Shown in pieces: positions 18,002 through 26,654 of a stretch of DNA of 64,000 bases. The stretch spans positions 868,001 to 932,000 of the forward strand of contig CAWGDM010000001.1 in assembly GCA_963821345.1 (NCBI GenBank). Reading direction: 5' to 3'. Origin of the DNA: WHSW01 sp963821345. Lineage in GTDB: Bacteria; Actinomycetota; Thermoleophilia; Solirubrobacterales; 70-9. The notes under the pieces were generated by a model. It worked only from the letters and a program-made list of their open reading frames with translations, had not been told where the DNA came from and ran no database searches. A program made the position numbers and the translations under genes. The stretch's first letter is position 1. Every line of letters starts with the position of its first letter.

Positions 18002-18855
18002 AAGGCCTCGGTCGGTGCGGCCCGTTGCACCTCGAGCAGGGTGCCCAGCATCTCCTCATCGAGCCCGGCGGCGATCGGGAAACGGGCGTCGAGGCCGAGA
18101 TCGACGTCGCCGGGCATCTGCTCGCCGAACTTGAGGCTGGCGCCGGCCTCGCGGGCGATCAACTGCGCCGCAGCGACGTCGACCGAGCGGCAGGCGCGAG
18201 CACTGAGCATGCCGTCGAAGCGCCCGGCGGCGACGTAACAGACGGTGATCGCAAGCGAGCCGACCGCGCGGATGCGGTAGGCGCGGCCCTCGAGCCCGGC
18301 GATGATCGGTCCGATCAGCTCCGGCTTCGCCGACTCGAGCCCGACGACCTCGAGCCCGTAGCCGGGCCCGCGCGCCTCGATCGGCTCGCCGTTGAGCGTG
18401 GCACCGCCCTCGCGCACGGCGACGAAGTCCTCGCCGGCGCCGAAGTCGTGGACGAAGGCCAGGTCGACGTCGGCCATCGTCTGGCCGTTGGCGACCGCGA
18501 TGCTGAGCGCGAACGAGGGCAGAGTGCGGCGGGCGTTGAGCGAGCCGTCGATCGGATCGATCACCACGCGATCGGGCGAGGAGCCGTCGCCGAAGACCTG
18601 CTCGCCGCGCTCCTCGGAGATCGCCGTGAACCGCGCCCCGGCGTCGTGCAGGGACGCGAGCTCGGCGAAGACGATCTCCTCGGCCTCGCGGTCGATGACC
18701 AGCGATCGGTCGCCGCCCTCGCCGACCCCGGCGTACTCGGTCCGGGCGCTGATCCCGCGGGTCCGGGCGTAGAGCTCGGCCTGGCGGCCGACCATTCGCC
18801 GACAGGCGTCAAGCCAGGCGTCGACGGGCAGTCCGGCTACTAGTGGAGCGGCCAT
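17998..18855 (-). CDS. Inositol monophosphatase family protein
   Basis: A Mg-dependent sugar-phosphate phosphatase of 285 residues from ATG 18855. Metal-site motifs: ISEERGE (about 88-94), DPIDGSLN (about 110-117) and the C-terminal SVDVAAAQL in place of the usual W/G-D-x-A-A. Candidate substrates are inositol-1-phosphate, fructose-1,6-bisphosphate or PAP. It is coupled to the downstream metalloprotease gene. The start at 18855 is preferred over 18903 because it avoids overlap with the divergent helicase and has TAGCAT 7 nt upstream. Confidence 0.88.
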   Translation of the reverse strand: MAAPLVAGLPVDAWLDACRRMVGRQAELYARTRGISARTEYAGVGEGGDRSLVIDREAEEIVFAELASLHDAGARFTAISEERGEQVFGDGSSPDRVVIDPIDGSLNARRTLPSFALSIAVANGQTMADVDLAFVHDFGAGEDFVAVREGGATLNGEPIEARGPGYGLEVVGLESAKPELIGPIIAGLEGRAYRIRAVGSLAITVCYVAAGRFDGMLSARACRSVDVAAAQLIAREAGASLKFGEQMPGDVDLGLDARFPIAAGLDEEMLGTLLEVQRAAPTEAL

Positions 18856-18862
18856 GCGGCCC

Positions 18863-18868
18863 ATGCTA
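18863..18868 (-). promoter_or_regulatory. Probable leaderless -10 (TAGCAT)
   Basis: TAGCAT on the minus strand 7 nt before ATG 18855. TAGACA at 18867-18872 on the plus strand is 9 nt before the divergent helicase start. Confidence 0.35.
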
Positions 18869-18881
18869 GACATGACGCCCA

Positions 18882-21800
18882 GTGCCTCCTGACGGGCGAA
18901 CACCGACCGAAGCCCAGCGGGCCGTCGCCGAGCACGGCCGCGGGCCGCTGTTGGTCACCGGTGACGCCGGCTCGGGGCGCACCGAGGCCCTCGCGCTGCG
19001 GCTGGAGGCGTTGGCGGCGGCCGGCACCGGCCCCGAGCGGGTCCTGGTCCTGACCCGCTCGCGCGCCGCGCGAGCGCTGATCCGCGAGCGCGCCGAGCTG
19101 CTGGTCGAACGCCCACACGAGCAGCTGCGTATCCACACCCACGAGGAGGCGGCCGAGGTGCTGCTGCGCGAGTACTCGACCGAGGCCGGCCTCGACCCCT
19201 TCTTTACCACCGTCGGGCCCGCCGAGCGGCTGGCGATTCTGCTCGACCGCCTCGACGAGCTGCCCCTGCGTCGCCACGAGATCCGCGGGAACCCCGCGGG
19301 CCTGCTCGCCCGGCTGTTGCGCCGGATCGACCTGCTCAAGGCCGAGGCGGTCGCGCCGTCGGCTCTGCGCGAATGGGCGGTGGCCGCCGAGCGCGAGGCC
19401 TCGGGCGCGGGGGAGCGCGAGCGAGCCGAGCGCGAGATCGAGTTCGCCGACCTCTACGCCCGCCACGACCGGATCCTGCGCGAGGCGGGCAGCCTCGACG
19501 GCGGCGACCTGGTGCTCGAGCTCGGCAAGCTGCTCGCCAACCGCGCCGACGTCGCCGAGCAGCTCTCGGAGCGATTCGCCGATCTGCTCGTCGACGAGTT
19601 CGAGGACGCCGGCGTCTCCCACCGCGCGGTGATCGAGGCAATCGGCTCGCACGGCAACCTGGTCTGCGCCGGCGACGCGGCGCAGGCGACGCGGCGGTTC
19701 CGGGGCGCCGGCGCGGCGGCGATCGACGCCTTCCGCGCTGCTCACCCCGGGCTCGCCGAGATCGATCTCGGCGGCTCTCTGCGGGCGCCCGGCGTGACCC
19801 GCTTCTGGCGCTGCGAGAACGACCGCGCGCAGGCCCAGGCGACCGCGCGCGAGATCGAGCATCTGCTGGCGGCGGGCGAGATCCGCCCCGAGCGGATCTG
19901 CGTGATCGCCGGCTCGGGCTGGCGTGAGAGCCGGCTGGTGGCGGCGGCGCTCGAGGAGCGCAGCGTCCCCTTCCGCTACGCCGGCGACGCCGCCTTCTTC
20001 GGCCGGGCCGAGGTCCGCGACGTGCTCGCCTGGCTACGGATGCTCGCCGACCCCAACGACGCGGCGGCGGTCGTTCGCACCCTCACCCGCCCGCCCGCCG
20101 GACTGCGCTCGGTCGACCTGGCGAAGGTGACGACGATCGCGCGGCGGCGCAAGCTCGACATGATCTCGGCGCTCGAGGCCGCGCTCGAGAGCCCCCAGCT
20201 GCCGCCCGAGGCGCGTGACCGGATCCAGTCCTTCCTGCGCCTGCACGGCGCGGCCTCGAACGCGCTCGAGCAGATGCGCGCCGACGTCTTCGTCCGCCGC
20301 CTGATCGAGCGCGTCGGCCTGCGCCGCCAGCGGCTGTTCGCGGCCAGCCCCGAGACCGCGGAGCGGCTGGTCAACCTCTCACGGCTCGCCGAGCTGGCGG
20401 CCGACTGGTCGCGACGCGAGCCGCGCGGCTCGGTCCGCGACTTCGTCCGTCACCTGAACGCGGTCGCCGAGGCCGGCGAGCTGGGCGGCGACGACACCGA
20501 CCCCCCGATCGCCGGCGCCGTGGTCGTCGCCGAGCCCGAGCAGGTGAAGGGCCTCGAGTTCGACCACGTCTACCTGCTCGGCCTGCGCGGCGGCGCGATC
20601 GAGGCGCGAGCGTGGGAGGACACCTGGATTCCCGACCGGCTGATCGCCGAACCGTTGCCGCAGCCCGGCGAGCAGCTGAGCACCGAGCGCCGGCTGATGC
20701 TCGCCCACGTCGCGATCACCCGGGCGCGGCTGGTCCTGGTGATGTCGTGGCCCGAGCGGCCGGAGGAGGGCAAGACCGTCCCGTCGCGAATCTACCGCGC
20801 CGCGCGCGAGGCTCACGGCGGCGAGGAGGAGGTGCAGACCGAGGAGCTGTTCGGCCCCGCCGAGGGCCTTCACTCCACCTACCGAATGCTGCGCGACGAG
20901 GTCTTGGAGGCGTCGTGGAAGGCGGGATCGGCGATCTCCGAGATGCGCCTCGACACCGTCGACGACGTCAACACGGCCGTCGCCCGCTACCTGGAGCTGG
21001 TGAAGCTGGCGGCGTTGCTGCAGAGCCCGGGGTCGGAGCCGGCGCCGGAGGCGATCGAGGCGATCAACGAGCTGCTCGGCCGGGTCGCCTCGCCGGAGCA
21101 GCGGATCGCGATCGAGGCCTCGGCGCTTGACGACTACGTGGTCGGCGAGGAGCGCGAGCGCGAGGCCCGCGGCGCCCAGGTCGCCGCGCGGCGCGAGCCG
21201 TCGTTGGAGCAATTCCTGCCGCGGCGCAAGGGGGGCGAGGGGCTGGGGCTCTCGGCGACCGACATCGACCTCTACCGGACCTGCCCCCTGAAGTACAAGT
21301 TCGCCCGCGTGTTCGCGATCCCGCAGGAGCCGACGATCAACCAGCGCTTTGGGATCCTGATCCACCAGGTCCTCGACCGTTTCCACGCCGAGGAGTTGCG
21401 CGCGCGAAGCGGCGGCGGCGAGCCGTTCGCCGCCCCGGCCGGGGACCTCGATCGCCTGCTCGGGTTGTTCGAGGCCGGCTGGCGGCGCCAGGGGTTCGGC
21501 GCGACCGACGACGAGCTTCAGTACCGCGACCGCGCGGTCGCCGCGCTGGCCCGCTACCACGAGCGCCACACGCACTCGGAATCGCGGCCGGTGTGGCTGG
21601 AGCGCAACTTCACCTTCGCGATCGGCCCCCACCAGCTGCGCGGCCGCGTCGACCGCGTCGACCAGCGTCCCGACGGCGGCTACGAGGTGATCGACTACAA
21701 GACCGGCGATCCCGGCTCCGGTCCGCAGCTCTCGGGCGACGTCCAGCTGGCCCTCTACCGGCTCGGCGCCCGCGAGGCGTGGCGGATCGAGGCCGACCGG

Positions 21801-21992
21801 GGCAGCTACTGGTACGTGCTCGCCGACGAGCGCGTCTCGCTCGAGCCCGAGCCCGACGACGCCGAACGAGTCGAGCGCACGGTGCTGGAGGTGGCCGCCG
21901 GGATCACCGACCAGGACTTCGAGCCCCGGCCCTCGCACGAGATCTGCAGCTGGTGCGACTACCGGCTGATCTGCCCGGCCAGCGAGGCGTAG
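18882..21992 (+). CDS. UvrD-like helicase fused to Fe-S RecB-type nuclease (AdnA/AddB-like)
   Basis: A 1036-residue double-strand-break end-processing protein of the AdnAB/AddAB kind. UvrD-type motor: Walker A is GDAGSGRT (residues 27-34), with Arg in place of the catalytic Lys, and motif II is DEFEDA (238-243) instead of DEFQDT. Later motifs VKGLEFDHVYLLGL and AHVAITRAR are recognisable. The C-terminal PD-(D/E)xK nuclease has GRVDRV, VIDYKTGD (about 935-942) and QLALYRLG. Cysteines at 801, 1022, 1025 and 1031 fit a 4Fe-4S staple. The degenerate ATPase suggests the non-motor partner of a two-subunit complex; the other subunit is not in this window. The stop codon lies in a dispersed repeat. 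Confidence 0.88.
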   Translation: MPPDGRTPTEAQRAVAEHGRGPLLVTGDAGSGRTEALALRLEALAAAGTGPERVLVLTRSRAARALIRERAELLVERPHEQLRIHTHEEAAEVLLREYSTEAGLDPFFTTVGPAERLAILLDRLDELPLRRHEIRGNPAGLLARLLRRIDLLKAEAVAPSALREWAVAAEREASGAGERERAEREIEFADLYARHDRILREAGSLDGGDLVLELGKLLANRADVAEQLSERFADLLVDEFEDAGVSHRAVIEAIGSHGNLVCAGDAAQATRRFRGAGAAAIDAFRAAHPGLAEIDLGGSLRAPGVTRFWRCENDRAQAQATAREIEHLLAAGEIRPERICVIAGSGWRESRLVAAALEERSVPFRYAGDAAFFGRAEVRDVLAWLRMLADPNDAAAVVRTLTRPPAGLRSVDLAKVTTIARRRKLDMISALEAALESPQLPPEARDRIQSFLRLHGAASNALEQMRADVFVRRLIERVGLRRQRLFAASPETAERLVNLSRLAELAADWSRREPRGSVRDFVRHLNAVAEAGELGGDDTDPPIAGAVVVAEPEQVKGLEFDHVYLLGLRGGAIEARAWEDTWIPDRLIAEPLPQPGEQLSTERRLMLAHVAITRARLVLVMSWPERPEEGKTVPSRIYRAAREAHGGEEEVQTEELFGPAEGLHSTYRMLRDEVLEASWKAGSAISEMRLDTVDDVNTAVARYLELVKLAALLQSPGSEPAPEAIEAINELLGRVASPEQRIAIEASALDDYVVGEEREREARGAQVAARREPSLEQFLPRRKGGEGLGLSATDIDLYRTCPLKYKFARVFAIPQEPTINQRFGILIHQVLDRFHAEELRARSGGGEPFAAPAGDLDRLLGLFEAGWRRQGFGATDDELQYRDRAVAALARYHERHTHSESRPVWLERNFTFAIGPHQLRGRVDRVDQRPDGGYEVIDYKTGDPGSGPQLSGDVQLALYRLGAREAWRIEADRGSYWYVLADERVSLEPEPDDAERVERTVLEVAAGITDQDFEPRPSHEICSWCDYRLICPASEA

Positions 21993-22078
21993 CCGAGCCG
22001 CGGCGCCGTTGAGCCGCCTAATTCGAGGCGTAGCCGAGCCGCGGCGCCGTTGAGCCGGCTAGTTCGAGGCGTAAGCCG
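21984..22078. repeat. 41-bp tandem repeat, type B element
   Basis: Unit starts at 21984, 22025 and 22066 (the third only about 13 bases, with one extra base). Each full unit begins GAGGCGTAGCCGAG and contains GGCGCCGTTGAGCC. It supplies the TAG stop of the helicase on the plus strand and the last 12 or so codons and stop of the flavoprotein on the minus strand. Confidence 0.8.
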
Positions 22079-23202
22079 AACCAGCGCTCGCGGCGGCTGG
22101 AGCCGAACAGGTCCTTCTCGGCCCGCAGGGCCTCGCTCGGCGGATTGAAGATCCCGGTCTTCTCCGGCCCGGAGAGGAAGTCGATGTCGACCCGGGCCAC
22201 CCGCCCGGCCCCGAACTCGATGTAGCAGGAGCCACGACCGCCGTACGGCTCCGGTGGCGCCGCTCCCCGGATCTCGGCGATCAGCGCCGCGGCGACCACC
22301 TTCGCCGCCCCCTCGGCGAAGACGCCGGCCTTGGGAACACCGGCGGTGGCCACATCGCCGACCGCGTAGACGCCGGCGAAGCGGGTGCGCAGCGTCGCCG
22401 AGTCGACCGGGATGTAGCCGTCCTCGGTGATCCCGGAAGCGATCACGACGTCGGGAGCCCGGTGCCTCGGCACTCCGAGGAAGAGGTCGAAGTCGAGCTC
22501 GACGCCGTCATCGAGGACCGCGACGCTGCGCCGCGGGTCGATCGAGGCCACCCGCCGGCCGGTGATCAGCTCGATGCCGCGTTGCTCGAACTCTCGCTCG
22601 AGCGCGTCGGAGGTTTCCGGGGACGGAGGCACCGGTCGGCCGAACGGGATCACGAACGAGATCCGGCAGGCGTCGCGTACACCGCGCGCGGTGAGCTCGT
22701 CGTGCAGCATCAGCGCGCACTCGCTCGGAGCCGGGGGGCACTTGAACGGAGCGCCGCAGACACCGATCACGGCATGGCCCTGGGAGAACGTGGGGATGAT
22801 CGCCGCCAGGCGTCCCGCTCCTGCCACCGAGTAGAACTCGTTGCCGCCCTCGACAAGCCCGGGGGTCGCGTCGAAGTCGTAGTCGGCGCCGAGTGCGATC
22901 ACCAGCACGTCGGCGTCGTGGGTGCCGGCGTCCGTGGTCACCCGTCGCGCCTCGGCGTCGATCGCGGTGATCGTCTCGCGCAACACGCGCACTCCGGGCT
23001 TGGCGATCTGCCGGTATTCCAGGCGGACCTCCTCCGCCGTGCGGCGCCCGAACATCAGGTCGAGCTTCGAGAAGCCGAAGACGAACGCGTCGCCGCCGTC
23101 GATCAGGGTCACCTCGACCTCGTCCCCGACCGCCTCCGAGAGCATCGTGGTCAACTCGAGGCCGCCGAAGCCGGCGCCGAGGACGACTACCCGCTTGGCC
23201 AT
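22018..23202 (-). CDS. SQR/FCSD-like FAD-dependent oxidoreductase
   Basis: A 394-residue pyridine-nucleotide-disulfide-fold flavoprotein. FAD motif VVVLGAGFGGLE at the N-terminus, second FAD motif TRFAGVYAVGDVA near 285, and a conserved cysteine segment GVCGAPFKCPPAP (about 150-162) as in sulfide:quinone oxidoreductase and flavocytochrome c sulfide dehydrogenase. Sulfide or another quinone-linked reductant is possible. The C-terminal residues after LRLEL are encoded by the tandem repeat. TAGGGT lies 6 nt before the ATG. Confidence 0.85.
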   Translation of the reverse strand: MAKRVVVLGAGFGGLELTTMLSEAVGDEVEVTLIDGGDAFVFGFSKLDLMFGRRTAEEVRLEYRQIAKPGVRVLRETITAIDAEARRVTTDAGTHDADVLVIALGADYDFDATPGLVEGGNEFYSVAGAGRLAAIIPTFSQGHAVIGVCGAPFKCPPAPSECALMLHDELTARGVRDACRISFVIPFGRPVPPSPETSDALEREFEQRGIELITGRRVASIDPRRSVAVLDDGVELDFDLFLGVPRHRAPDVVIASGITEDGYIPVDSATLRTRFAGVYAVGDVATAGVPKAGVFAEGAAKVVAAALIAEIRGAAPPEPYGGRGSCYIEFGAGRVARVDIDFLSGPEKTGIFNPPSEALRAEKDLFGSSRRERWFGLRLELAGSTAPRLGYASN

Positions 23203-23208
23203 GGCGTC

Positions 23209-23214
23209 ACCCTA
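23209..23214 (-). promoter_or_regulatory. Probable leaderless -10 (TAGGGT)
   Basis: TAGGGT 6 nt before ATG 23202 on the minus strand, no Shine-Dalgarno. Confidence 0.35.
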
Positions 23215-23238
23215 TCCGTCGCGCAGCGGCGGACCTGC

Positions 23239-24120
23239 TCAGCCGGGGGACTCGTGCTCGTCCGACTGCTGGCGCAGGAACCGCTGGAAGTCGTCGGCGA
23301 TCGAGTCGCCGGAGGGCATGTCGGTGGGGTCGAGCTCGTCGTCGGAGGCCTGCTCGGACTCCAGCCGGCGCACGAGCTCTTCGATCTCGGGGTTGGCGGC
23401 GACCGCGCGGTCGACCTGGGTCTCGAAACGGTCCATCGCCTCCTCCAGCTCAGAGGCCTCGATTGCGACCCCGGTGAAGGCCTCGAGCCGGCGCAGCAGC
23501 GCCAGCGCGGCCTTCGGGTTGGGGACCGCGGCGACGTAGTGCGGGACGGCCGCCCAGAGGCTCGCCGAGGTTAGCTCGCGGCGGCGGCAGGCATCGTGGA
23601 TGATGCCGACGATCCCGGTCGGGCCCTCGTAGTTGGAACGGCTCAGCGACAGGCGCTCGACCAGATCCGGGTCGGAGGCCAGGCCGGTGATCGGGACCGG
23701 CCGCGAGTGCGGCACGTCGGCGAGCAGCGCGCCGAGCGTGACCACCATCTCCACCCCGAGCCGCTCGGCAGCCTCGATCACCGCCTCGGCGAAGGTGCGC
23801 CAGCGCAGGTTGGGCTCGACGCCCGAGACCAGCACCAGGTCGCGCTCGGCGGCCGGGGCGGGTGCGGTGAAGATCGTGTTCGCGGGCCAGTCGACCTCGC
23901 GCGCCTGGCCCTCGGTCATCCGGATCGTCGGCCGGGCGACCTGGAAGTCATAGAACTGCTCGGGGTCGATCTCGGCGACCGGCTCGGCCTCGAGCGAGAC
24001 CGCGATCGTCTCCAGTGCGGTGGTCGCCGCGCTGGCGGCGTCGTTCCATCCGGCGAACGCCGCCACCAGGACCGGTGAACGGAGCTCCTTCAACTCCCCA
24101 ACCCAGTTCAGCGCCTCCAT
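23239..24120 (-). CDS. PAC2 family protein (proteasome assembly chaperone-like)
   Basis: A 293-residue PAC2-domain protein. Marker segments: PVLVAAFAGWNDAASAA (about 16-32), VLVSGVEPNLRWR (about 95) and VVTLGALLADVPHSRP (about 123-138). Actinobacterial PAC2 proteins are conserved but their role with the proteasome is unproven. The acidic C-terminus (DEHESPG) is low complexity. A type B dispersed element lies directly upstream of the start codon. Confidence 0.88.
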   Translation of the reverse strand: MEALNWVGELKELRSPVLVAAFAGWNDAASAATTALETIAVSLEAEPVAEIDPEQFYDFQVARPTIRMTEGQAREVDWPANTIFTAPAPAAERDLVLVSGVEPNLRWRTFAEAVIEAAERLGVEMVVTLGALLADVPHSRPVPITGLASDPDLVERLSLSRSNYEGPTGIVGIIHDACRRRELTSASLWAAVPHYVAAVPNPKAALALLRRLEAFTGVAIEASELEEAMDRFETQVDRAVAANPEIEELVRRLESEQASDDELDPTDMPSGDSIADDFQRFLRQQSDEHESPG

Positions 24121-24124
24121 TTAT

Positions 24125-24170
24125 GGCGCCTCAACGGCGGCGCACCTCGGCTTCGCTTTGCTCCGCCTCA
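24125..24170 (-). repeat. Dispersed repeat, type B, abutting the PAC2 start
   Basis: On the minus strand it runs TGAGGCGGAG... to GCCGCCGTTGAGGCGCC and ends 4 nt before ATG 24120. The last 19 bases are identical to the elements at 3621 and 49939-49957. Confidence 0.75.
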
Positions 24171-24242
24171 CAGCATTCGAGCCTACCGGGCGGGCGCCGC
24201 AGGCACGCTGATCGCGTCCGCTGCCGCGGCCACTATCGAGGG

Positions 24243-25139
24243 GTGGAAGCGGCGGTAGCCCAGATCCGTCCAACCATCGATGACCTGCGCCCCGGGCAGC
24301 GATTCGAGGGCCGGTACGCGTGTGTGAGCAAGGAGCGCCAGACGGCGCGCAACGGCTCCGCCTACCTCTCGCTGCGGCTTCGCGACCCTACCGGGACGAT
24401 CGCGGCCCGCGTCTTCCGCGACGCGGACCGGCTGGCGCTGCGATTCGAGGCTGGTGACGCGATCGCCGTCCGCGGCCGGGTCGAGCGGTTCCGCGGCGAG
24501 CCCGTGGTCGAGATCGACGACGCGCTGCGGCTCGAGCCGGGCAGCTACGACCCGGCCGAGTTCCTACCCGCCGCTTACCGCTCCGCCGAGGAGCTCGACG
24601 GCTTCCTCGAGCATCTGGCGGGCGAGGTCCACGACCCCGGCCTGCGGGCGGTCGTCGACGAGGTCGTCTTCACGGGACCGCTGGCGGAGGACTTTCGGCG
24701 CGCGCCCTGCACCCGGCGCTCGCACCACGCCTACATCGGCGGGCTGCTCGAGCACACGGTGGCGGTCGCCACCCTGGTGTTGGAGACCTGTGCGCTGCAC
24801 CCGCGCCTCGACTCCGACCTGCTGATGGCGGCGGCGATCGTCCACGACGCCGGACGCGCGCGCGAGTTCACCTACGGGGCGGAGTTCGGGATCAGCGATG
24901 AGGGTCGGATGCTCGGGCACCTGGCGATCGGCGCCGAGATCGTCGGCGCCGTGGCCTCCCGCCACGCCCCCGAGCGCCGCCTGGCCGTGGTCAACTGCGT
25001 GCTCTCACACCACGGTACGGACGCCGGTCCCGGCCCGCGCCACGGCTTCGCCTCGCCCGAGGCCGTGGCCCTGTACCGGCTCAACGCGCTGGACGCTTCG
25101 GTGAAGGGCGCGCTGGAGGGTGGCTCAGGGCTCGCCTGA
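24243..25139 (+). CDS. OB-fold/HD-domain 3'-5' exoribonuclease, YhaM-like
   Basis: A 298-residue protein from GTG 24243. The N-terminal OB-fold (residues 10-90; YACVSKERQTARNGSAYLSL, VRGRVERFRGEPVVEI) is followed by an HD metal-dependent hydrolase domain with HHAYIGGLLEHT near 160 and IVHDAGR near 199. This is the order of YhaM exoribonucleases. The 3' end overlaps the convergent permease gene by about 58 bp. Confidence 0.85.
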   Translation: MEAAVAQIRPTIDDLRPGQRFEGRYACVSKERQTARNGSAYLSLRLRDPTGTIAARVFRDADRLALRFEAGDAIAVRGRVERFRGEPVVEIDDALRLEPGSYDPAEFLPAAYRSAEELDGFLEHLAGEVHDPGLRAVVDEVVFTGPLAEDFRRAPCTRRSHHAYIGGLLEHTVAVATLVLETCALHPRLDSDLLMAAAIVHDAGRAREFTYGAEFGISDEGRMLGHLAIGAEIVGAVASRHAPERRLAVVNCVLSHHGTDAGPGPRHGFASPEAVALYRLNALDASVKGALEGGSGLA

Positions 25140-25482
25140 TCATCTGAGCGGCGACGACCAGCAGCAGAAGCGCGAACGAGACCTCGAGCGCGCGTTCGGA
25201 GATCGCGTTCGAAACCAGGACCCCGATCAGGACCCCGAGCGGCGACAGCGCGCCGACGATCAGCCCGTCGCGGACGCGCACGTTGCCGGCTGCGTTCTGA
25301 CGCCAGGCGCCGACCAAGGCGACCGGGACGATCGCCAACAGCGAGGTCGCCTCGGCGCGGATCTGCGGCTCGTTCAAGAACAGGGCCAGCGCGGGCACGA
25401 ACAGGATCCCGCCGCCGACCCCCAGCATGCCGCCGACGATGCCGCCGGCGAAGCCCAAAGCCGCTGCCGCCACGTATTCCAT
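25081..25482 (-). CDS. TauE/SafE (TSUP) half-permease, second gene
   Basis: A 133-residue membrane protein with four predicted helices and the TSUP signature GGMLGVGGGILFVPAL near residue 18. Full TSUP exporters are about 250 residues with two such repeats; here each repeat is a separate gene. Its ATG overlaps the TGA of the first half (TGATG), so the pair is translationally coupled. Likely substrates are sulfite, sulfonates or other organosulfur anions. Confidence 0.85.
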   Translation of the reverse strand: MEYVAAAALGFAGGIVGGMLGVGGGILFVPALALFLNEPQIRAEATSLLAIVPVALVGAWRQNAAGNVRVRDGLIVGALSPLGVLIGVLVSNAISERALEVSFALLLLVVAAQMIRRALSHPPARPSPKRPAR

Positions 25483-25844
25483 CAGCCGACCAGCAGCTCG
25501 ATGGCGACGGCGATCAGCAGTAGCGCGAACAGCAGCGAGATCGTGCGCTCGGGCACCCGCTGCTGGAGCGCGGTGCCGGCGACCACCCCGCCGACGGCGG
25601 GGATCCCGACCAGCGCGCCCTCGAGCAGGTCGACGTTTCCCTTCAGCCCCTGACCGACCGCGGCCAGCAGGGCGATGACGACGATCGCCAGCAGGCTGGT
25701 GCCGGTGGCCTCGCGCTCGCCGTAGGCGAACCAGAAGATCAGCAGCGGCACGATCACCGTCCCGCCTCCGACGCCGAACATGGCGCTGAAGGCGCCCGCC
25801 GCGGTGCCGATGACCGCGAGCTTGAGCAATCGGTCGCGCGCCAT
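25482..25844 (-). CDS. TauE/SafE (TSUP) half-permease, first gene
   Basis: A 120-residue membrane protein, four predicted helices, signature SAMFGVGGGTVIVPLL near residue 20. Start ATG 25844 (MARDRLLKL), with TAGTAT 8 nt upstream. Probably forms a heterodimer with the product of the overlapping downstream gene. Confidence 0.85.
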   Translation of the reverse strand: MARDRLLKLAVIGTAAGAFSAMFGVGGGTVIVPLLIFWFAYGEREATGTSLLAIVVIALLAAVGQGLKGNVDLLEGALVGIPAVGGVVAGTALQQRVPERTISLLFALLLIAVAIELLVG

Positions 25845-25851
25845 CCGCCGC

Positions 25852-25858
25852 GATACTA
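25852..25858. promoter_or_regulatory. Overlapping divergent leaderless promoters
   Basis: TAGTAT (minus, 25853-25858) is 8 nt before the permease ATG and GATACT (plus, 25852-25857) is 9 nt before the otsB ATG. The two -10 hexamers share five bases, so both genes would be read from one 22-bp gap. Confidence 0.5.
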
Positions 25859-25866
25859 GTTTCGCG

Positions 25867-26652
25867 ATGGTCTCCGACGCGATCCTCGACCCGCTGCGAG
25901 CCGATCCCGCGTCGGCCGCGGTGCTCTGTGACGTCGACGGCACCCTGGCCCCGATCGTCGACGACCCGGAGGCGGCGGCGGTGCCCCCCGAGGCGGCGGC
26001 GACGCTGGCGCGGCTGGCCGAGCGCTACCGCCTGGTCGCCTGCGTCACCGGCCGACGGGCGAGCGCGGCGCGGCGGATGGTCGGCCTTGACCAGATCGCC
26101 TACGCCGGCAACCACGGGCTCGAGCTGCTCGCTCCCGGCGACGCGATGCCGCGCCTGGACCCGGCGCTGGGCCACCGAGGCGCCGCCGCGTCCGGATTCG
26201 TCTCCCGGCTCGACTGGGAGGTGCTCGAACGCGTCGGCCTGCGGCTGGAGGACAAGGGGCCGATCCAGGCAATCCACTGGCGCGGCGCCGACGACGAGTC
26301 GACGGCCGCCCAGCGCGCCGACTCGATCGCGGCCCTGGCGGAGGAGGAGGGCCTGGTCGCCCACCGCGGCCGGATGGTGCTCGAGGTGCGGCCGACGGCG
26401 ACCGTGCACAAGGGAATCGCGGTGCGGCGGCTGGTGTCCGAGGCGGGGGTGAGCGCGGCGGTGTTCGGCGGCGACGACCGCACCGACCTGGATGCCTTCG
26501 CCGCCCTGCGCGATCTGGCCGCGTCGGGCGAGCTGGCCACGGCGGTCTGCGTCGGCGTCTCGTCGGCCGAGGCGCCGCCCGAGATCGAGCAGCGCACCGA
26601 CGTCGTCGTTGATGGGCCGGCCGGCTTCCTCGACCTGCTCAGGAGCCTGTAG
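25867..26652 (+). CDS. otsB: Trehalose-6-phosphate phosphatase
   Basis: HAD-family phosphatase for the last step of OtsAB trehalose synthesis, 261 residues from ATG 25867. HAD motif I VLCDVDGTLAPI (residues 19-30), the cap region starting AGNHGLEL, motif GRMVLEVRPTATVHKG and the C-terminal FGGDDRTDLDAF (about 200-211) are all present. OtsA is not in the window. A small membrane-protein gene follows after 2 bp. Confidence 0.93.
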   Translation: MVSDAILDPLRADPASAAVLCDVDGTLAPIVDDPEAAAVPPEAAATLARLAERYRLVACVTGRRASAARRMVGLDQIAYAGNHGLELLAPGDAMPRLDPALGHRGAAASGFVSRLDWEVLERVGLRLEDKGPIQAIHWRGADDESTAAQRADSIAALAEEEGLVAHRGRMVLEVRPTATVHKGIAVRRLVSEAGVSAAVFGGDDRTDLDAFAALRDLAASGELATAVCVGVSSAEAPPEIEQRTDVVVDGPAGFLDLLRSL

Positions 26653-26654
26653 CG

